From Strix aluco (taxonomy: Eukaryota > Chordata > Aves > Strigiformes > Strigidae): a DNA stretch of 64,000 nucleotides. The stretch is taken from NCBI RefSeq assembly GCF_031877795.1, contig NC_133946.1:12127144-12191143 (forward strand). The letters run 5' to 3'. The translations under genes and the position numbers were made by a program. A model generated the notes under the pieces. It did no database searches. It was given only the letters and a program-made list of their open reading frames with translations, and was not told the DNA's origin. Positions 1-12,000 of this stretch are shown here, piece after piece. Position 1 is the first letter of the stretch. Every line of letters begins with the position of its first letter.

Positions 1-126
1 AAAAGGATTTTTTGCAAAGTTATTGAGATGGCTCTGGTTGAGCCCTTACTGTACACCTGTGAACCCACATGAGGGAAAGCCGTGGCAGTGCTAAGCCTCC
101 CTGTTCTGCTGCTTTGGCTTTTTTTT

Positions 127-155
127 GTTGTTATTATTATTACTATTATTATATT
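127..155. repeat. (TTA)n-type microsatellite
   Basis: An imperfect ATT/TTA tract (TTGTTATTATTATTACTATT and onward). Confidence 0.85.
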
Positions 156-1690
156 TTGGAGGATTTTCTCCCCATTTCTACCTCACATTAAATGAGCTGC
201 TGTTGGCCCCTCTCGGGTCACCTCCAGGGCCGCAGAAGGGGGTGCTGTGGAAAGGGGTGCTGCTTGCACCCGAAAGCAGAGCACCCTTGCAGAGGCAAGC
301 AGCTGCAATCCCCACCAATGCAGAAAACTCCAGAAATCTGGGATTTCCATCCCCATTCCCATGCCCCACACACTGATGCCACCAGTCCTCCTCCTGCCTG
401 CGGGTGATCAGGGAAGACCTGGATTTTACAAGCAATATTACAACCCGTTGGCTGCCAAGCTATTAAAAAAATAAATAGAGATTTCAAAGCATTTCCCCAT
501 TCTGCATCCAGGCAAAGCCCCCAAAACCCCAAGCCCTGAACCCAAAGACAAAAGCACTACTCACCCCAGGAGATGCTGCTCTTCGGGAGGGTCTCAGGAC
601 TGCTGAAGCCACCAGGAAAATCCTTGGCCATGACCCAAATAAGCCCTTGGAGGGGCCTTTCCACAGGCACTTCCAGGATTAATTTTTCATTTCAGCTGGT
701 GCAATATCCAGTATGGGATGGAGGGGAAAATGGGTCCATCCTATCAGGACAAGCATCTCCCAGCCACTGGCTCCAGAGCAGGGAGAAAAGGTCAGATCCA
801 GAATCAGGAGAAAGGATGAGGCAGGTTTCACCAAAAACTGGAAGATGAGATGGGGTCAACAGTGTCCACCCAAAAAGGGCTGGGGATCAGCAGGGGAGAA
901 TGCTCTCTCCAGCTGCCAGGTTAGAGGAGATTTTAGCAAAGCTGTAGGTGATGGAGTCAGGGTTGGGTGTGTGAAAGAAAGAGGTCACAACTCTCACAGG
1001 ACCCCCCTGAAAAAAAGCTGTCAAGGTTATGACCTGAAAACTGGCTAAAATAAAGGGAAGAACCTTAAAAAAGGAAGAAGGGGTGCTTCTTCCACCAAAG
1101 AAGTTATGGGCCAAGCCACAGGACTTGCACTGCTCAACACACCCCACAACCTGGAAAATGGCAACAAGTATAAGTTAATAAAATCCCACGGTGATTCAAA
1201 GCTGTTCAGCTACAACATTAACCTGAGACAACTGAATTTTTAGGGTGGGACTTGCCACTCTTTTTTTGAGGTTTTATAAATCCGTCTGCCCTAGCACAGC
1301 TTGGCTAAAAACCATGCAGAAACAGGGCAGAGGAGATCAGAAAAAATGATCTTTGGGTTGGGGCTGTGGTCCCTGGTGCACCAGGAGGATTTAATCCTCC
1401 GGTCCAGGGTAGAGAGAGATGGATGGGGATGCAGCAATAGCCCTAAAAATTCAGAACAGCTGCATGGGGATTGGCAATTCCCCGTTCTTCACCCCAAAAC
1501 AGGGCAGGGGGGTGACTGATGGAGTTATTTGGCTGCAGCAGCAGCAGCTCAAGGCAAAGCTCTGTCACATGGTGCACAATTAAATCGCATCCGCGGGATG
1601 GCAGAGGGACCGCGAGTCACTTCAAGACAGGATTAGAGAAACCGGGGTCCGGTGGTTGCTATTAGCACAGTGGTGCCGATGCCAGGGGCT

Positions 1691-1711
1691 GGGGGGGGGG
1701 GGGGGGGGGGG
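1691..1711. repeat. Poly-G run of 21
   Basis: An uninterrupted run of 21 G followed by AGGG. Such runs are rare and sequencing-sensitive. Confidence 0.9.
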
Positions 1712-2158
1712 AGGGCCTGCACCCAGGTGGGATCCCAGGGAAACGGTGGATTTTTATTTTTTTTAAAGCTTTTCTTAAAAAACAGCTCGAATCTTCCTCT
1801 CGCACCAGGGGAAAATCCTGCCAGAGGTTTCAGCAACTCAATATTTTGCCAGATTAGGGCCCCCCGCTCCCCGCCAGCTCTGCAAGTAGGCAGCTGTGCA
1901 GGGGATCTCACGCTGAACCCTCTCATCAGCTCCTTTTTTTTGGGGGGGTGGAGGAATGGTTTTACCACTTTTCCTGCCCACCACAAACCATAGCACAACC
2001 CATCTCCCACAAACAGCTTGAAGACCCGCTTTGCCTCCATGAGTCTTCCTCAAACTGCCAAGAAAAACCACTTCTCCTTGACCAGTCACAGGAGAAAAAA
2101 CATTTTGGGGTGGTTCGCCTGGTTTCCAGCAAGGCAACCTGCCCCTTGTCTTGCAGGA

Positions 2159-2183
2159 TTTTTTTTTTTTTTTTTTTTTTTTT
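2159..2183. repeat. Poly-T run of 25
   Basis: An uninterrupted T run. No retroposed sequence or target-site duplication is obvious beside it. Confidence 0.9.
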
Positions 2184-4324
2184 ACAGTTTTAAGTCTCCT
2201 CCTCCACAAAATGGGGCATCTTTCCCCCCTTCCTGATTTTCAGGTCTGAAAAGACCAAGAGTTTAAGAGTTTCCCATTTTATGTCCAGCTGGGCTATCCA
2301 GGCCCCGTGGTTGCCAAGGGGCCTGTGTGCCAACTCGAAGGGCTTCAATTCACAAACCCTCGAGGGCTTTTGCCAGGGTGGGTGGGAAGCAACTCCTGCG
2401 GGCTACTGGTGTCCAGGGGAAGGATGGGGTGGACAGCTAGAAATACATTAATCCCACCAGTGTCAATAAGCAGAGCTCGGGAATCAAAGCTTTTTGGTGA
2501 AACACGCAGAAGACAGGGACTAAGGTTTATTCCCCTTGGGATTTAGGATCAGCAGCAGGTAAGAAAGGCTTCCTTCGCAGCGTGCCCTGTAGATTGCATA
2601 CAGCATCCTTTTAAAATCCTATCGTTACCTTTCAGGCTGGCTGGAAAAACAGAGAGCGTGGACAGTCACAGGGGTTTTCCATGTATGTGAGCAGAGGCAA
2701 GAAGCCCAGGGTTGCACTTGGAGAGGACCAGCCCTTACCATCAATATTTTCCTATGGCCTCAAAGCACCAGTGATTACAGCCGCAGCTTCCCAGCAGTAC
2801 ACCCAGCCTACACTGGGGATGTTTGTTTGGGTTTTTTTAACATTATTATTTAAAAAAAATAAAAGTTGTGTGGGTTGGCCAAGAACAAAAGAAAACTGGT
2901 GGGAGCCTCCAGGACTTGGCGTCTCTCCTTGATTTTCCCTAGCGGGGAGCAGCCTCATCCCCCAGGCTCTGGCCAAGCTCTCACTGTGGGGATGGATCCT
3001 ACATTACCTTAAAAGCCTACACCCAAAAAAACAATTTTTTCCATTATATATACAAGCGAGGAGATACAGTGATGAGCCAAAGAGACTGCCTGGAGCTTGA
3101 CAGCACGGACACACCCGTCTTCCTGCCCTCACCTCCACCACTGTCCCCCCCCATGGTTTATCTGCTGCTGCCTCACCTGGAGGAGACGCCTCAGAAAAAT
3201 CAAACCCAGGGACAAACCAGCTGATGTGCTGCCATGGGGGTTTTCCTTTTGCTTTTCTTCCTGTTGCAGTTCCCAGCTTGTCCTTCCAGGGCCAGCAAAA
3301 GCCTTTGGCTGTGCTGAAACTCTCCGTGCCTTGTAGAGCCCCATTAGAGCTGAGCCGCTGAACAGTTTAAAACAAAAAAGGGTGATAGAGCTCCTGAAGG
3401 CCCTAAATCTCAGCCACAGATTTCCCCCCTGGAAAGCAATCCCAAATTTCCATGAACTCCCAGGCAGCTTTGCAGCTATTTATAATGGCAATAAAAGGAG
3501 CGGCAGGACTCATGTTGAAAATGTGGGCATATAAATAGTAGCAGCAGTTGGAAACAACCACTTGGGACTATTGTCTCTTCCCCCCTTCCTGCCCTTCGTG
3601 TCCATCTCAACCAGGAGCTTGAGAACTCGTTTGCATCCATCCACAGCCCGTCTGAGCTTTAGGTGTGGTCTCACACCAAGCAGCAGTTTTTTGGGCAGAG
3701 GGTGGGCTGGGGGACAGCATGGAGCACCCCGCAGGTATTCAGCTCCCCAGAATTATCCCCGATGTGTCACAGCGGCCGTTCGAAGCAGCTGGAAAGTTGC
3801 AGGCTCCGGCTGCCAACACCAGTTGGTGCTGATGGGATGGAAACGGCCCCTGTGTACCCCTTTGTCCCCCCTCTCACTCCGGGCAAAGCCCAATATTTAG
3901 AGGACACCCAAGGTGGCAGGGACCAAGCCCATGTGCTCAACACACTGATGACTCACCTAAAATTGCTAATTTGGGGGAGAGGAACCTGCTGTGCCCAGGA
4001 AAACCACCTTTATGGGGCACTTACCCTCTAGTACCCCCAGACCCAGTGCCCCCCAGGCACCCAGAAAGGGCATCCTAAAGCCAGGAAACATCGCAACACC
4101 CAGATAATCTCAATTTCTCTGCCCTGAGCTTAAATCAAAGAAATTCATTGGAGAGGCTGCGCTTATTTTGGGTGTCTTAAGGCAGCACCTGCTTGGAAGA
4201 TGCCACTGGCAGCTCCGGTCTCCCCTTCACCCCCAGGAACTGGTTTGGGGCTGCAGCAGGCCAGATCCACACACTGCTCCTCCGGGTAAAGCCTTCAAAA
4301 AGCCCAAACTCTCTATGTTTTATT

Positions 4325-4338
4325 AAAAAAAAAAAAAA
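4325..4338. repeat. Poly-A run of 14
   Basis: A simple A run with no recognisable SINE or retrocopy body next to it. Confidence 0.85.
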
Positions 4339-5649
4339 GGCACAAGATTGATGATAAAGGCTGCAGCTGCAAAGAGAAAGCAGCTCCACCCCACCTCATA
4401 GGGTTACTCTGTGCCCCTTGCTAGGAGGTGCTCACACCTCCCACTGAAGTCAGCCCATCCCCGCCTAAGCACGGTTTTGTCTTTCTGGATAAGGATTTGG
4501 CTGCTAGAGTTGAGTCCCAGCCCCATACCTGGCTTAGTTTTTGGGGAAGCTCCCAAAAACCAGGTGGGGTCTGTGAGCAGAGGAGCAGGTACCATAAGGA
4601 CTTGGGGCAGGAGCAATTTGTGCTGATGCTCATCTCCCTCAGGAGGGCTCAGAGTGCAATGGAGGAGAAAAAAAAAATTTACGTACCATTCTCAGCCCAA
4701 CACACACCTTGTTTCTTCAGCAAAGCTTTTGCAGACAGGGTTAAGGGTTGAGATGAGGCAGCTTGGCATGCTGAGGAGCTGCTGGTGGTGACTGGCAGGC
4801 GAGGAAGCTTTTGGGAAGGATGTTTCTGTTTCATTTGCCTCTTCCAAGCTTCCCAGAAATCTGGTAAGCAGATTTGCAGCCTACACACTCGCCAAATTAA
4901 ATCACTGCCCTGGAGATGCCTTTTGGATGACGAGACCAAAACTCTTCAACTTCTCTCCATGGAGCTGAGCCACCACAGCCCAGACATGGGGCTCAAAGGA
5001 TGGATGGTCCCCAGGTGCAGGACAACCCCTGCATGTCCCCAGAGGTGTGGCATTTTCCAACACCACACAAGAACATTTGCCCAGAGCGTCAGTACAGGAT
5101 ACCCCAGCTCCACCAGTGTCACTTTCCTGGGTGGGTTATTAAGCAACCCTGGTCCTCCACAGGGGTGGGTGCCTTTCTGGAGATCTCCGAGACAAACCAA
5201 ACCACAGCCCTCCCTCCCCACAGTCCGGGCTTCCACCCCCAAAATCCCCTTGAGTGTTATTTTAGTGGCATTGCCCTTCTCAGCAAGGAGGAGGCTGCAG
5301 GTCCCCACAGAACCAAGCACCTCCAAGGGGCTGCAAAATGGAGGTCTGGGGGGCTCCTCTCCAGGGTTTAACCCACCTCCCTGTGCCTCTAAAGCAGCAC
5401 GCTCTGCTCTGAGGAAGGCAGAGAACTCCTTCTTCTTCTTCTTCCTCCTCTCTTGCCTGAGCCCGGCAGAGCCCCCACCACAGAGATTTAGGCTTTATGA
5501 GCCCAGGGCATCACCCCCAAGAGCACCTTTAATCCCCGGGTCCCCACAGAGGGACACCGACACCCCACACCCCCCCCCAAGCCTTTCCTGCCTGGGATAG
5601 ATGTGGCACCCCCAAGATTTTGTACCTGAGAGGGGAACTGCCCCCAGGA

Positions 5650-6080
5650 GAGCCACTATAGGCTTTCAGTAATTAGCAATTAGCACCGCTGACGAGCTCC
5701 CCCTGGCCTCTCCGAAAGCAGCTGAGCATGATACCAATGAGGTTTCTTGCTAATTATAGCAGGCAAGCAAGGCCAAGTTGCCTCCTGGCCTCGGCAAGGG
5801 GGCTGCGGGCTGAAAGGCGGGCAGCGACCGCACCGGGCTTTTGGCTGAAAACCTTCTGAATTCCTCGCGCTATAAAAAAGTGCTGGGGTTAACCCAGGAC
5901 AGCGATCCCCGCTGTGCCGAGTGCTCCTCTGTTCCCAGAGACCCAGAGCGCTGAGGGATGCTGTTCCCGGCGCCTGGCCGCGCTTCCTGCTCGCAAGCTG
6001 GTCCTCTCTCATTCATCATTTTGAATAATTCATGCCAAATAACGTGGGCTTCTGCCCTGCCTGGCATGGCACCGGCCTGG
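5650..6080. promoter_or_regulatory. Candidate enhancer-like non-coding element
   Basis: An AT-rich patch in a GC-rich flank holds TAATTAG (5670), CAATTAG (5677) and CTAATTATAG (5750), plus a TTGAATAATTCATG stretch near 6.02 kb. Clustered homeodomain cores without coding potential are typical of developmental enhancers. This is inference only; conservation was not tested. Confidence 0.25.
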
Positions 6081-7204
6081 AGCTCCAGCCAGTGAGGGAA
6101 TACAGTCCCTTGGATGAGCCTTGGGGACATCAGGGACTTAAGCGATGTGCTCAAAGGCACCCAAAGCCTCTGTGGTGTGGGGAGAGGCTCGAGCACACGT
6201 TCCGCATCCCAGTGGGTTTTTAATCCCTCTTGAGCTGGACTGTTCACGCGGCCCCGAGCTGCTGGGTTTGGGATGAGTGAGCGAGGCTGAAGGCTGTGTC
6301 TTCGTAGCTGCCAGGCTCTTCCCTCCCATCCCAGCAGCTTCGTGGTCGGGCTGGCTCTCGGCTGACCTGGGTCCCTGGGGTGCAGAGCCGGCTCAGCACC
6401 TCCCAAAAGTGGCTCTTTTCCAGCCATCCCTGAGCAGCCGGGCAGCAAGCACCCGCTCCAGCTGCCAGACCACAAAGCCCCAAGCCCAGCTCGCAGCATT
6501 CAGCTTGCTTGGGAACGCCATAAAAAACCCTAAAATTAAAACAAACAAAAAAACCCTGCAGCCCTCGCTTCCCCTTGGCCAGCTCCCCAAGCCTTTAAAG
6601 GCCCCGGTTCTGCTCTCGCCGGACGCAGAGCCACGAGCAGCAGCCCCCAGCAGCATTTCCCACTGGGGAAATTCAGGAACTGTAATTCCCACTGCTGGCA
6701 TTCAGGATTTTAATTAAGATGCTGGAAAGGAGCCGTCCCAAATTGCTCTCTTGGCCCGACCTCTCGACAGGGTTCGTTTTCACCCCACAGGAGGGATGTG
6801 GGTATATGAGCGAAGATGGGATTTAATGAAACCCTCGGAGAGAAAGCCTTTGGCTGGACGCAAACAGCTGTGGGAAACATCTTGGGGAGCTGTAAGAGGG
6901 GAAGGGGTGTCCATGGGGGTTGTGCAGCACGAAGGGAGGGGGAATAAGTCCATTCCCCAGGCTGGGATGCTCCCAAGGAAGCCCCGCTGGCTCCGCTCCC
7001 CGCGCACACATCTCTGCCTGCTGCTTCCTCCTTGCTGAGAGGTGGAGGGAGCCGGGCACACGGTGCTGGGGCTTGGGCAGAAGGTGAGGGAGACACCTGG
7101 CCCTAATTTAAAGGTCGTGCACCCCTTTGCTACAGGCCCCCTGAGAGGGCGACAGCAGGATCGGACGACGCCCTCCCCACGCTCACAGGCACGAGAGCCT
7201 TGCA

Positions 7205-8610
7205 GGCGGTTGCGAACTCGGCTTTTATTGTCACAGGATGCAGCAGCAGACGATGCGATGGGTCGTGGCGGGGGGGACACGGGCGTGTTGCACCGTGGGT
7301 CTCCCAGCACGTTCACCTCAAACAACAACGCAGCGCTCTGCACCAGGCGGGAGGGAGGGAGGGAAACGATTCAGCAGGGAGAAGATGCCACTAGCTGCAT
7401 GCCTTGCTCCTTTCCGTGCCTTTGCTGCCCCGTCTCTGTACAAAGACAGACTCTCAGGTCACGGCAATTAATAAGTGGACAAGAGGGGGTCCCTGCTAGG
7501 ACCATCATTTGCATCTCCCGGTATCAGCTCGGCTGCATCCATGCTTCAAACTGGCACCCAGCGGTTCTGCTGGCGCTGCGCTCACCCGTTGTAAAGGCGT
7601 TAACGGGAGAAGCTGCCCCGGGAATGCTGCTCCTCGGGGATGGAGGAGCATTGTCCTTAGCCTGAGGTTTCGGTGTGCATCAGAAATGCAGTCTGTTCAA
7701 TCTGCCTCTGCCTGCAGACGGGCTGCCCCGAGCGGGATGGAGATGTAAGAGAAGGGGCAGAAATGCCAGGAAAGCACCGAGCACGCGGTGCCTTCAGCCT
7801 GAGATGGAGGGCTGCAGCAATGCTGGGGCCCTGCAGCTCCTCTGCAGGCCGGGGGACGTGGGGTCTGCCCCTGCGCTGCGGCTTCAGGTCACAAACCCAG
7901 AGGAAAACTGGGATGGAAACGCAGCCTCAGGCTCCAACAGATGGATGCTGGTGGCTGCGGATGGACAGCCTGGCTGGGCTGGGCCTCCAGGGAGGACCGC
8001 GGTGGAGGCAGAGGGGCACACAGCCCTCTGCCACCCAGGGTTTGAGCAGCCAGGGGACTTTACCCACCAGCAACATGGAGCAGCAGAAGCAACAACTGTT
8101 TTCCCCGGGAGAAGGATGGCTGACGACAGCCCAGGAGCCAGCGCGACCCTCAGGAACACCCCGGTGTTGTAGGTGCACGCTTCGGGGCACTAACAGACCC
8201 AGCAAGCTGTCTTAGGGGAGTGGGAAAATACATACAGATGTGTCTGTGCTGGGTCTGATCCCCACCGGAACGCTTCTGAGCCCCCAGGCGTTGACCCAAC
8301 ACCACTGAAGTCACCGCAAACCACCTCCACTACTGACTTCAGCTGTGCAGGAGGAGGAAGAGGGAGCAAAGGTGTAAGACGGACAAAGAACATCTTCCCT
8401 GCTGACATAAAGCCTGTTTGTAAAAACCTACGGGCTTTAAAAGGCTGTCGTACCCCAATCCCCCCCTCCCCACCTCTTAACCGTCCCCTCCTGGGAGCTC
8501 CACGAGCTGTCCCTCAGCCCTGGGGCAGCAGCAGCGGGCGCCCTCGCAGCGGGATAACCTGTCCCTCCGTCCCGGCTTGGCCGTCGCTCTCGCCTCTGCA
8601 CCGGGGATGC
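7205..8610 (-). other. Probable 3' UTR of the Ras-like gene
   Basis: About 1.4 kb follows the TGA stop. It ends just past a canonical AATAAA and a GT-rich element, and no other gene is visible in it. The extent is inferred from the poly(A) signal only; a nearer or farther cleavage site is possible. Confidence 0.5.
7224..7229 (-). terminator. Poly(A) signal AATAAA for the Ras-like gene
   Basis: A perfect AATAAA on the minus strand, followed within about 35 nt by a GT-rich stretch (GTGCCTGTGAGCGTGGGG), the usual arrangement of a vertebrate cleavage site. It lies 1.38 kb past the stop codon. Confidence 0.55.
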
Positions 8611-9096
8611 TCACTCGGGGATATAGTCCCTGAAAGAGTTAAAGCTGAGGCTCCGGCCCGCTGAGTTCAAGGTGGAGCTGGCTTGCATCCTTGGGATCTT
8701 CTCCATCAGCTTCGACACTGTCCTCCTCTTGAAGGAGCCCGGGGAGAAATGCCCCTGTCTCATGAGCTCCTGGTAGAGGGTGTTGAACACCACCACGGTC
8801 TCTTCATAGCTGTCCCGGGTAGAGATCTCGTAGAAAGGAAGCTTTAAAGCTTTGGAGAGGTTTTCGCCGTCCTCAGTGGACACCATCCTGTCGAACTGCA
8901 AGTCCTTCTTGTTGCCCACGATGACCACGGGCGGCTGCTCGCTCCCGCTGCTCCGCCTGGGGCTCGCGTGGATGTGGTTGATGAGGAAGCAGAGCCGCAT
9001 CACCTCATCGAAGCTGCACCTATCCGTCACCGAGTAGACCACTGCGAAGCCATCGCCCCATTTGATCTTCTCCTCTATCTGCAGGGAATCCTCCTC
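8611..9096 (-). CDS. Ras-like GTPase, coding exon 4 (switch II to C-terminus)
   Basis: A 486-nt terminal exon; acceptor ccgccccgcag, TGA stop at 8613-8611. It starts EEDSLQ immediately after DTAGQ and carries NKKD (138-141), EISTR (166-170), a basic stretch KRRTVSKLMEK (199-209) and a serine-rich tail ending FRDYIPE. The tail lacks any C-terminal cysteine. The insert ASPRRSSGSEQPP (120-132) before the NKKD strand is longer than in canonical Ras. Confidence 0.96.
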   Translation of the reverse strand, partial: EEDSLQIEEKIKWGDGFAVVYSVTDRCSFDEVMRLCFLINHIHASPRRSSGSEQPPVVIVGNKKDLQFDRMVSTEDGENLSKALKLPFYEISTRDSYEETVVVFNTLYQELMRQGHFSPGSFKRRTVSKLMEKIPRMQASSTLNSAGRSLSFNSFRDYIPE

Positions 9097-12000
9097 CTGC
9101 GGGGCGGACAATCTCCGATCAACACCAGAAGCCCCAACATCTCCTAAATACCAACAGCGCTGGGTGCAACCTAGAAAACCTCCCAGGGAGGGCCCATCAC
9201 CATCTCCCTGAAGGTTTTTTTGGCCCTGGGCTTGCACACAGCAGTGACTTGCAAAGCAGCACAGGTAGCCCAGGGCAGGAATTTGATGGGTTGGGCAAAA
9301 TGATGGATGGAGAGAGCAATCAGCCCCATCCCGGTGTGGATGAGGGGAGAGTAAAAGCGGCTGCGCAAAGGCAGGGCTGTTGCTGGGTGGGAGGCCAGCA
9401 CAGGGCTCTCCATCGCCCGCAGTCCCGGTGCTAGGTGGCTCCTTCAGCCCAGCACCCTCCCACTCCCCTGAGCTGTGTCCCTGCCAGCGCAGGGAGCAGA
9501 GCTGCGCCACACACCAGTAAGGGGGACGGGGAAATATTCAGCTGAAGCCACACTCTAATTGATGTTAGAGAGATGTAAATTCTCCTGAACATCCTTTTCC
9601 TGAGATAAACACATCTTGGTCAGTATTTCGGATACAACAGATTGAGGCTGGGGGAAGAGCAAGGGGTTGCCTTCAACAGCGAGCTGCACTTCCCCGATGA
9701 TATTTTCCAGGGCCAGGCAGCTACAAGACAGCGTGAGCTCACCTGTCCTGCCGTATCGAGGATCTCGAAGTGCACCATCTCCCCGTCGATGACGGCCATG
9801 TGTCTGTAAATCATTTCTGGAGGGGGACAGACAGAAAAGTGTGTGGGGGAGAAGCCTCCGGGTAGCGAATGACAACCCGGCTGGTCTCGATGCAAGCTGT
9901 GCTGGAGACATTGATTTTCACCTGCTGCACCCCACAGCCCATGTGGCTTCCCCTTGGAGTCCACATCCTGAACCAGCCCTCAGCCTGTCCCCCCAGGCTT
10001 GGGAAGGGCAGCCTGCACCCATGGCATCGAGCCTGGCAACGCCAACGGGCAGCAGGGAGCCCCGGCCAGCACCCGGCTGGCTTTTGCCTTGCTGGAAATA
10101 AAAGGGCGACGGTGAGCAAAGTGTCAGAGCAAAAAGGGGTCATGGAGTGATGCTTCTGCAGAGGAAGAGGGGCTCAGCAGGAGGGTATGAAAAGCTGGTT
10201 TTGTTCAGAGACCCTGCTCATGCTCCTAACCCGGCTGGCCTTGAACTCCTACTCCGAAGCAGCGGGGCAGCAGCTCCTTTCTAACCAAGCAAAGCGGGCG
10301 GCTGCGAGGTGTGCAGCAGGGCAGCTCTGCAGCACAGAACCTCTTCAAGCTTCACTAATATCATCAGGCAATAAAAGCAGCCGGCACTCTGCTTAGCAAC
10401 CGCTCTGGGCGCAGCGGGCTCGACGGGACACCTCACGCCGTGCAGATGGAGCACATCGGTCACACCGGCCTTCGTGTGCCACGCGCGACAGGGCAGCAAC
10501 TCGCTTGGCTGGGCCATCTGCGGGCTAAACCAGGCACCCTCCCACTCCTCCAACCCCGGGGAGCACCAAGCACCCTCACTGTGTGGGCTCTGTATCTTAT
10601 CATGTCACATGGAGGAGCCCAACAGGAAGAAGAAGCAGCAAGCAGAGAGGAAAAACAAATTGCACTCTGGGGAAAAACAAGCTTTGCTCACCATAACAAG
10701 CAAGGAGAGGGAATGTAAGGGACAGATGGGACAACGGCGGGGTTGTTTTTCAGACCAAGCCTTTCCCTTGAGTCCCCTGTGAACCAGCCGGGTTAGAGCA
10801 ACACAGAGACTTCCCAAATTTCCCAGCCCGGTGGTCGACAGCAGGAGTTAGGCAGAAGGATGGTACAGCCAGCAGCCTGTCATTTCTGGGATACTTCAGC
10901 AGGGACATGAGTTCAGTGCCCAAAAACCCCAAACCCAAATGCAAAAAAAACCCAACCCCTGAAGACGGGAGAGCACTAGCCACTGCTTCAGTGGCTTAGA
11001 TACCTCCTTCCCCTTAAAAGCCACCTCCCAGCAAATCGCTCAAGGATGAGGAAGCAACTGCGCTTCCTTGTGCGAAGCCAATGTCTCGCCCCAACAGATT
11101 TTGCCTTAACAAAACAGAAAAGGAAAAAGGGATGCAAGAGCCAGGGAGGTGCCACGATGGCTGGTGGCTCTGACTGCTGCCAGTCTGGCTGAGGAGGAAG
11201 AGGAGTAAATAAAGTGAGTTTGGGGGCAGACTGGGCTCTGCCGGGAGTGGTGCTGGGCGCACCAGAGTCTCCAGGCTGAGCCAGAGCAGCAGGGAAAGCA
11301 ACAGGAAAGAGGACTTCACCTACCCAGGGTTGGGTCGTAGTCTCCAATGAATCTCCTGGTGATGAATCTCACAGTCAATGCTGCAAAAAAAACCCACAAC
11401 AAACCCAGTTACGGTTGTCAGATCAAACTGCAGAGAAGCATCAGCTGATTGAAGCCAGAGGGATGGAGCAAAGACCTGCCCCAGCCCCTGTGGGCATCAG
11501 GAGGAGACATCCCAGCAGCAATGCCACAAACGTGGCCCCATGGGGAGCAGGTTATTGCAGGGTTGGGAAAAGCATCTTCAAAGGCGCCCAAACAGGCTGG
11601 GTCACTGTGTGCTGGCAGGGGCTGTGCTGCGGTGAGCAGAGAAAACCACAATAAAGCAGCAAATTGCCAGATCTTGGTGGCTAAAGGTGAGGGTGAAGCA
11701 GACTGGGAGAGGAGCACAGTTGCCTGAGCAGATGCCTTGGACCAAGAGTGCTACCAGCCCTCTTTGATCCCCCCAGAGTCCTCGGCTGACAGCACAGCCC
11801 CGTGCAGGTTGTCCTCTGCCTTGCTTCACCCCTGCCCAGCGTGGGAGAAGCACGTCAGGATGGGGAGGAGCCCTCCCAGTCTGACAGCTCACACCTCACC
11901 ACTCCTACACACCCTGAAACATTTCCAGAGCTCACAGACACTGGGCGTTTCAAAATAACCTCACGGCCAGCCAGGGAGAAGGCTGAATGGTTTTTGCATC

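Larger units (their letters stand above)
1..7204. other. Non-coding flank downstream of the Ras-like gene
   Basis: No exon, RNA gene or recognisable mobile element was found. The longest frames (4785-5600 plus, 5870-6499 minus) are low-complexity, Pro/Ser/Arg-rich and lack domains. The stretch contains homopolymer runs at 1691, 2159 and 4325, an (ATT)n tract at 127, MEF2-like sites near 3.5 kb and a homeodomain-site-rich segment at 5.65-6.08 kb. Confidence 0.7.

Noticed and set aside
4785-5600. 271-codon plus-strand open frame
   Set aside because: Pro/Ser/Arg-rich, no domain, overlapped by equally long frames on the other strand, and no splice partner; typical of GC-rich non-coding sequence.
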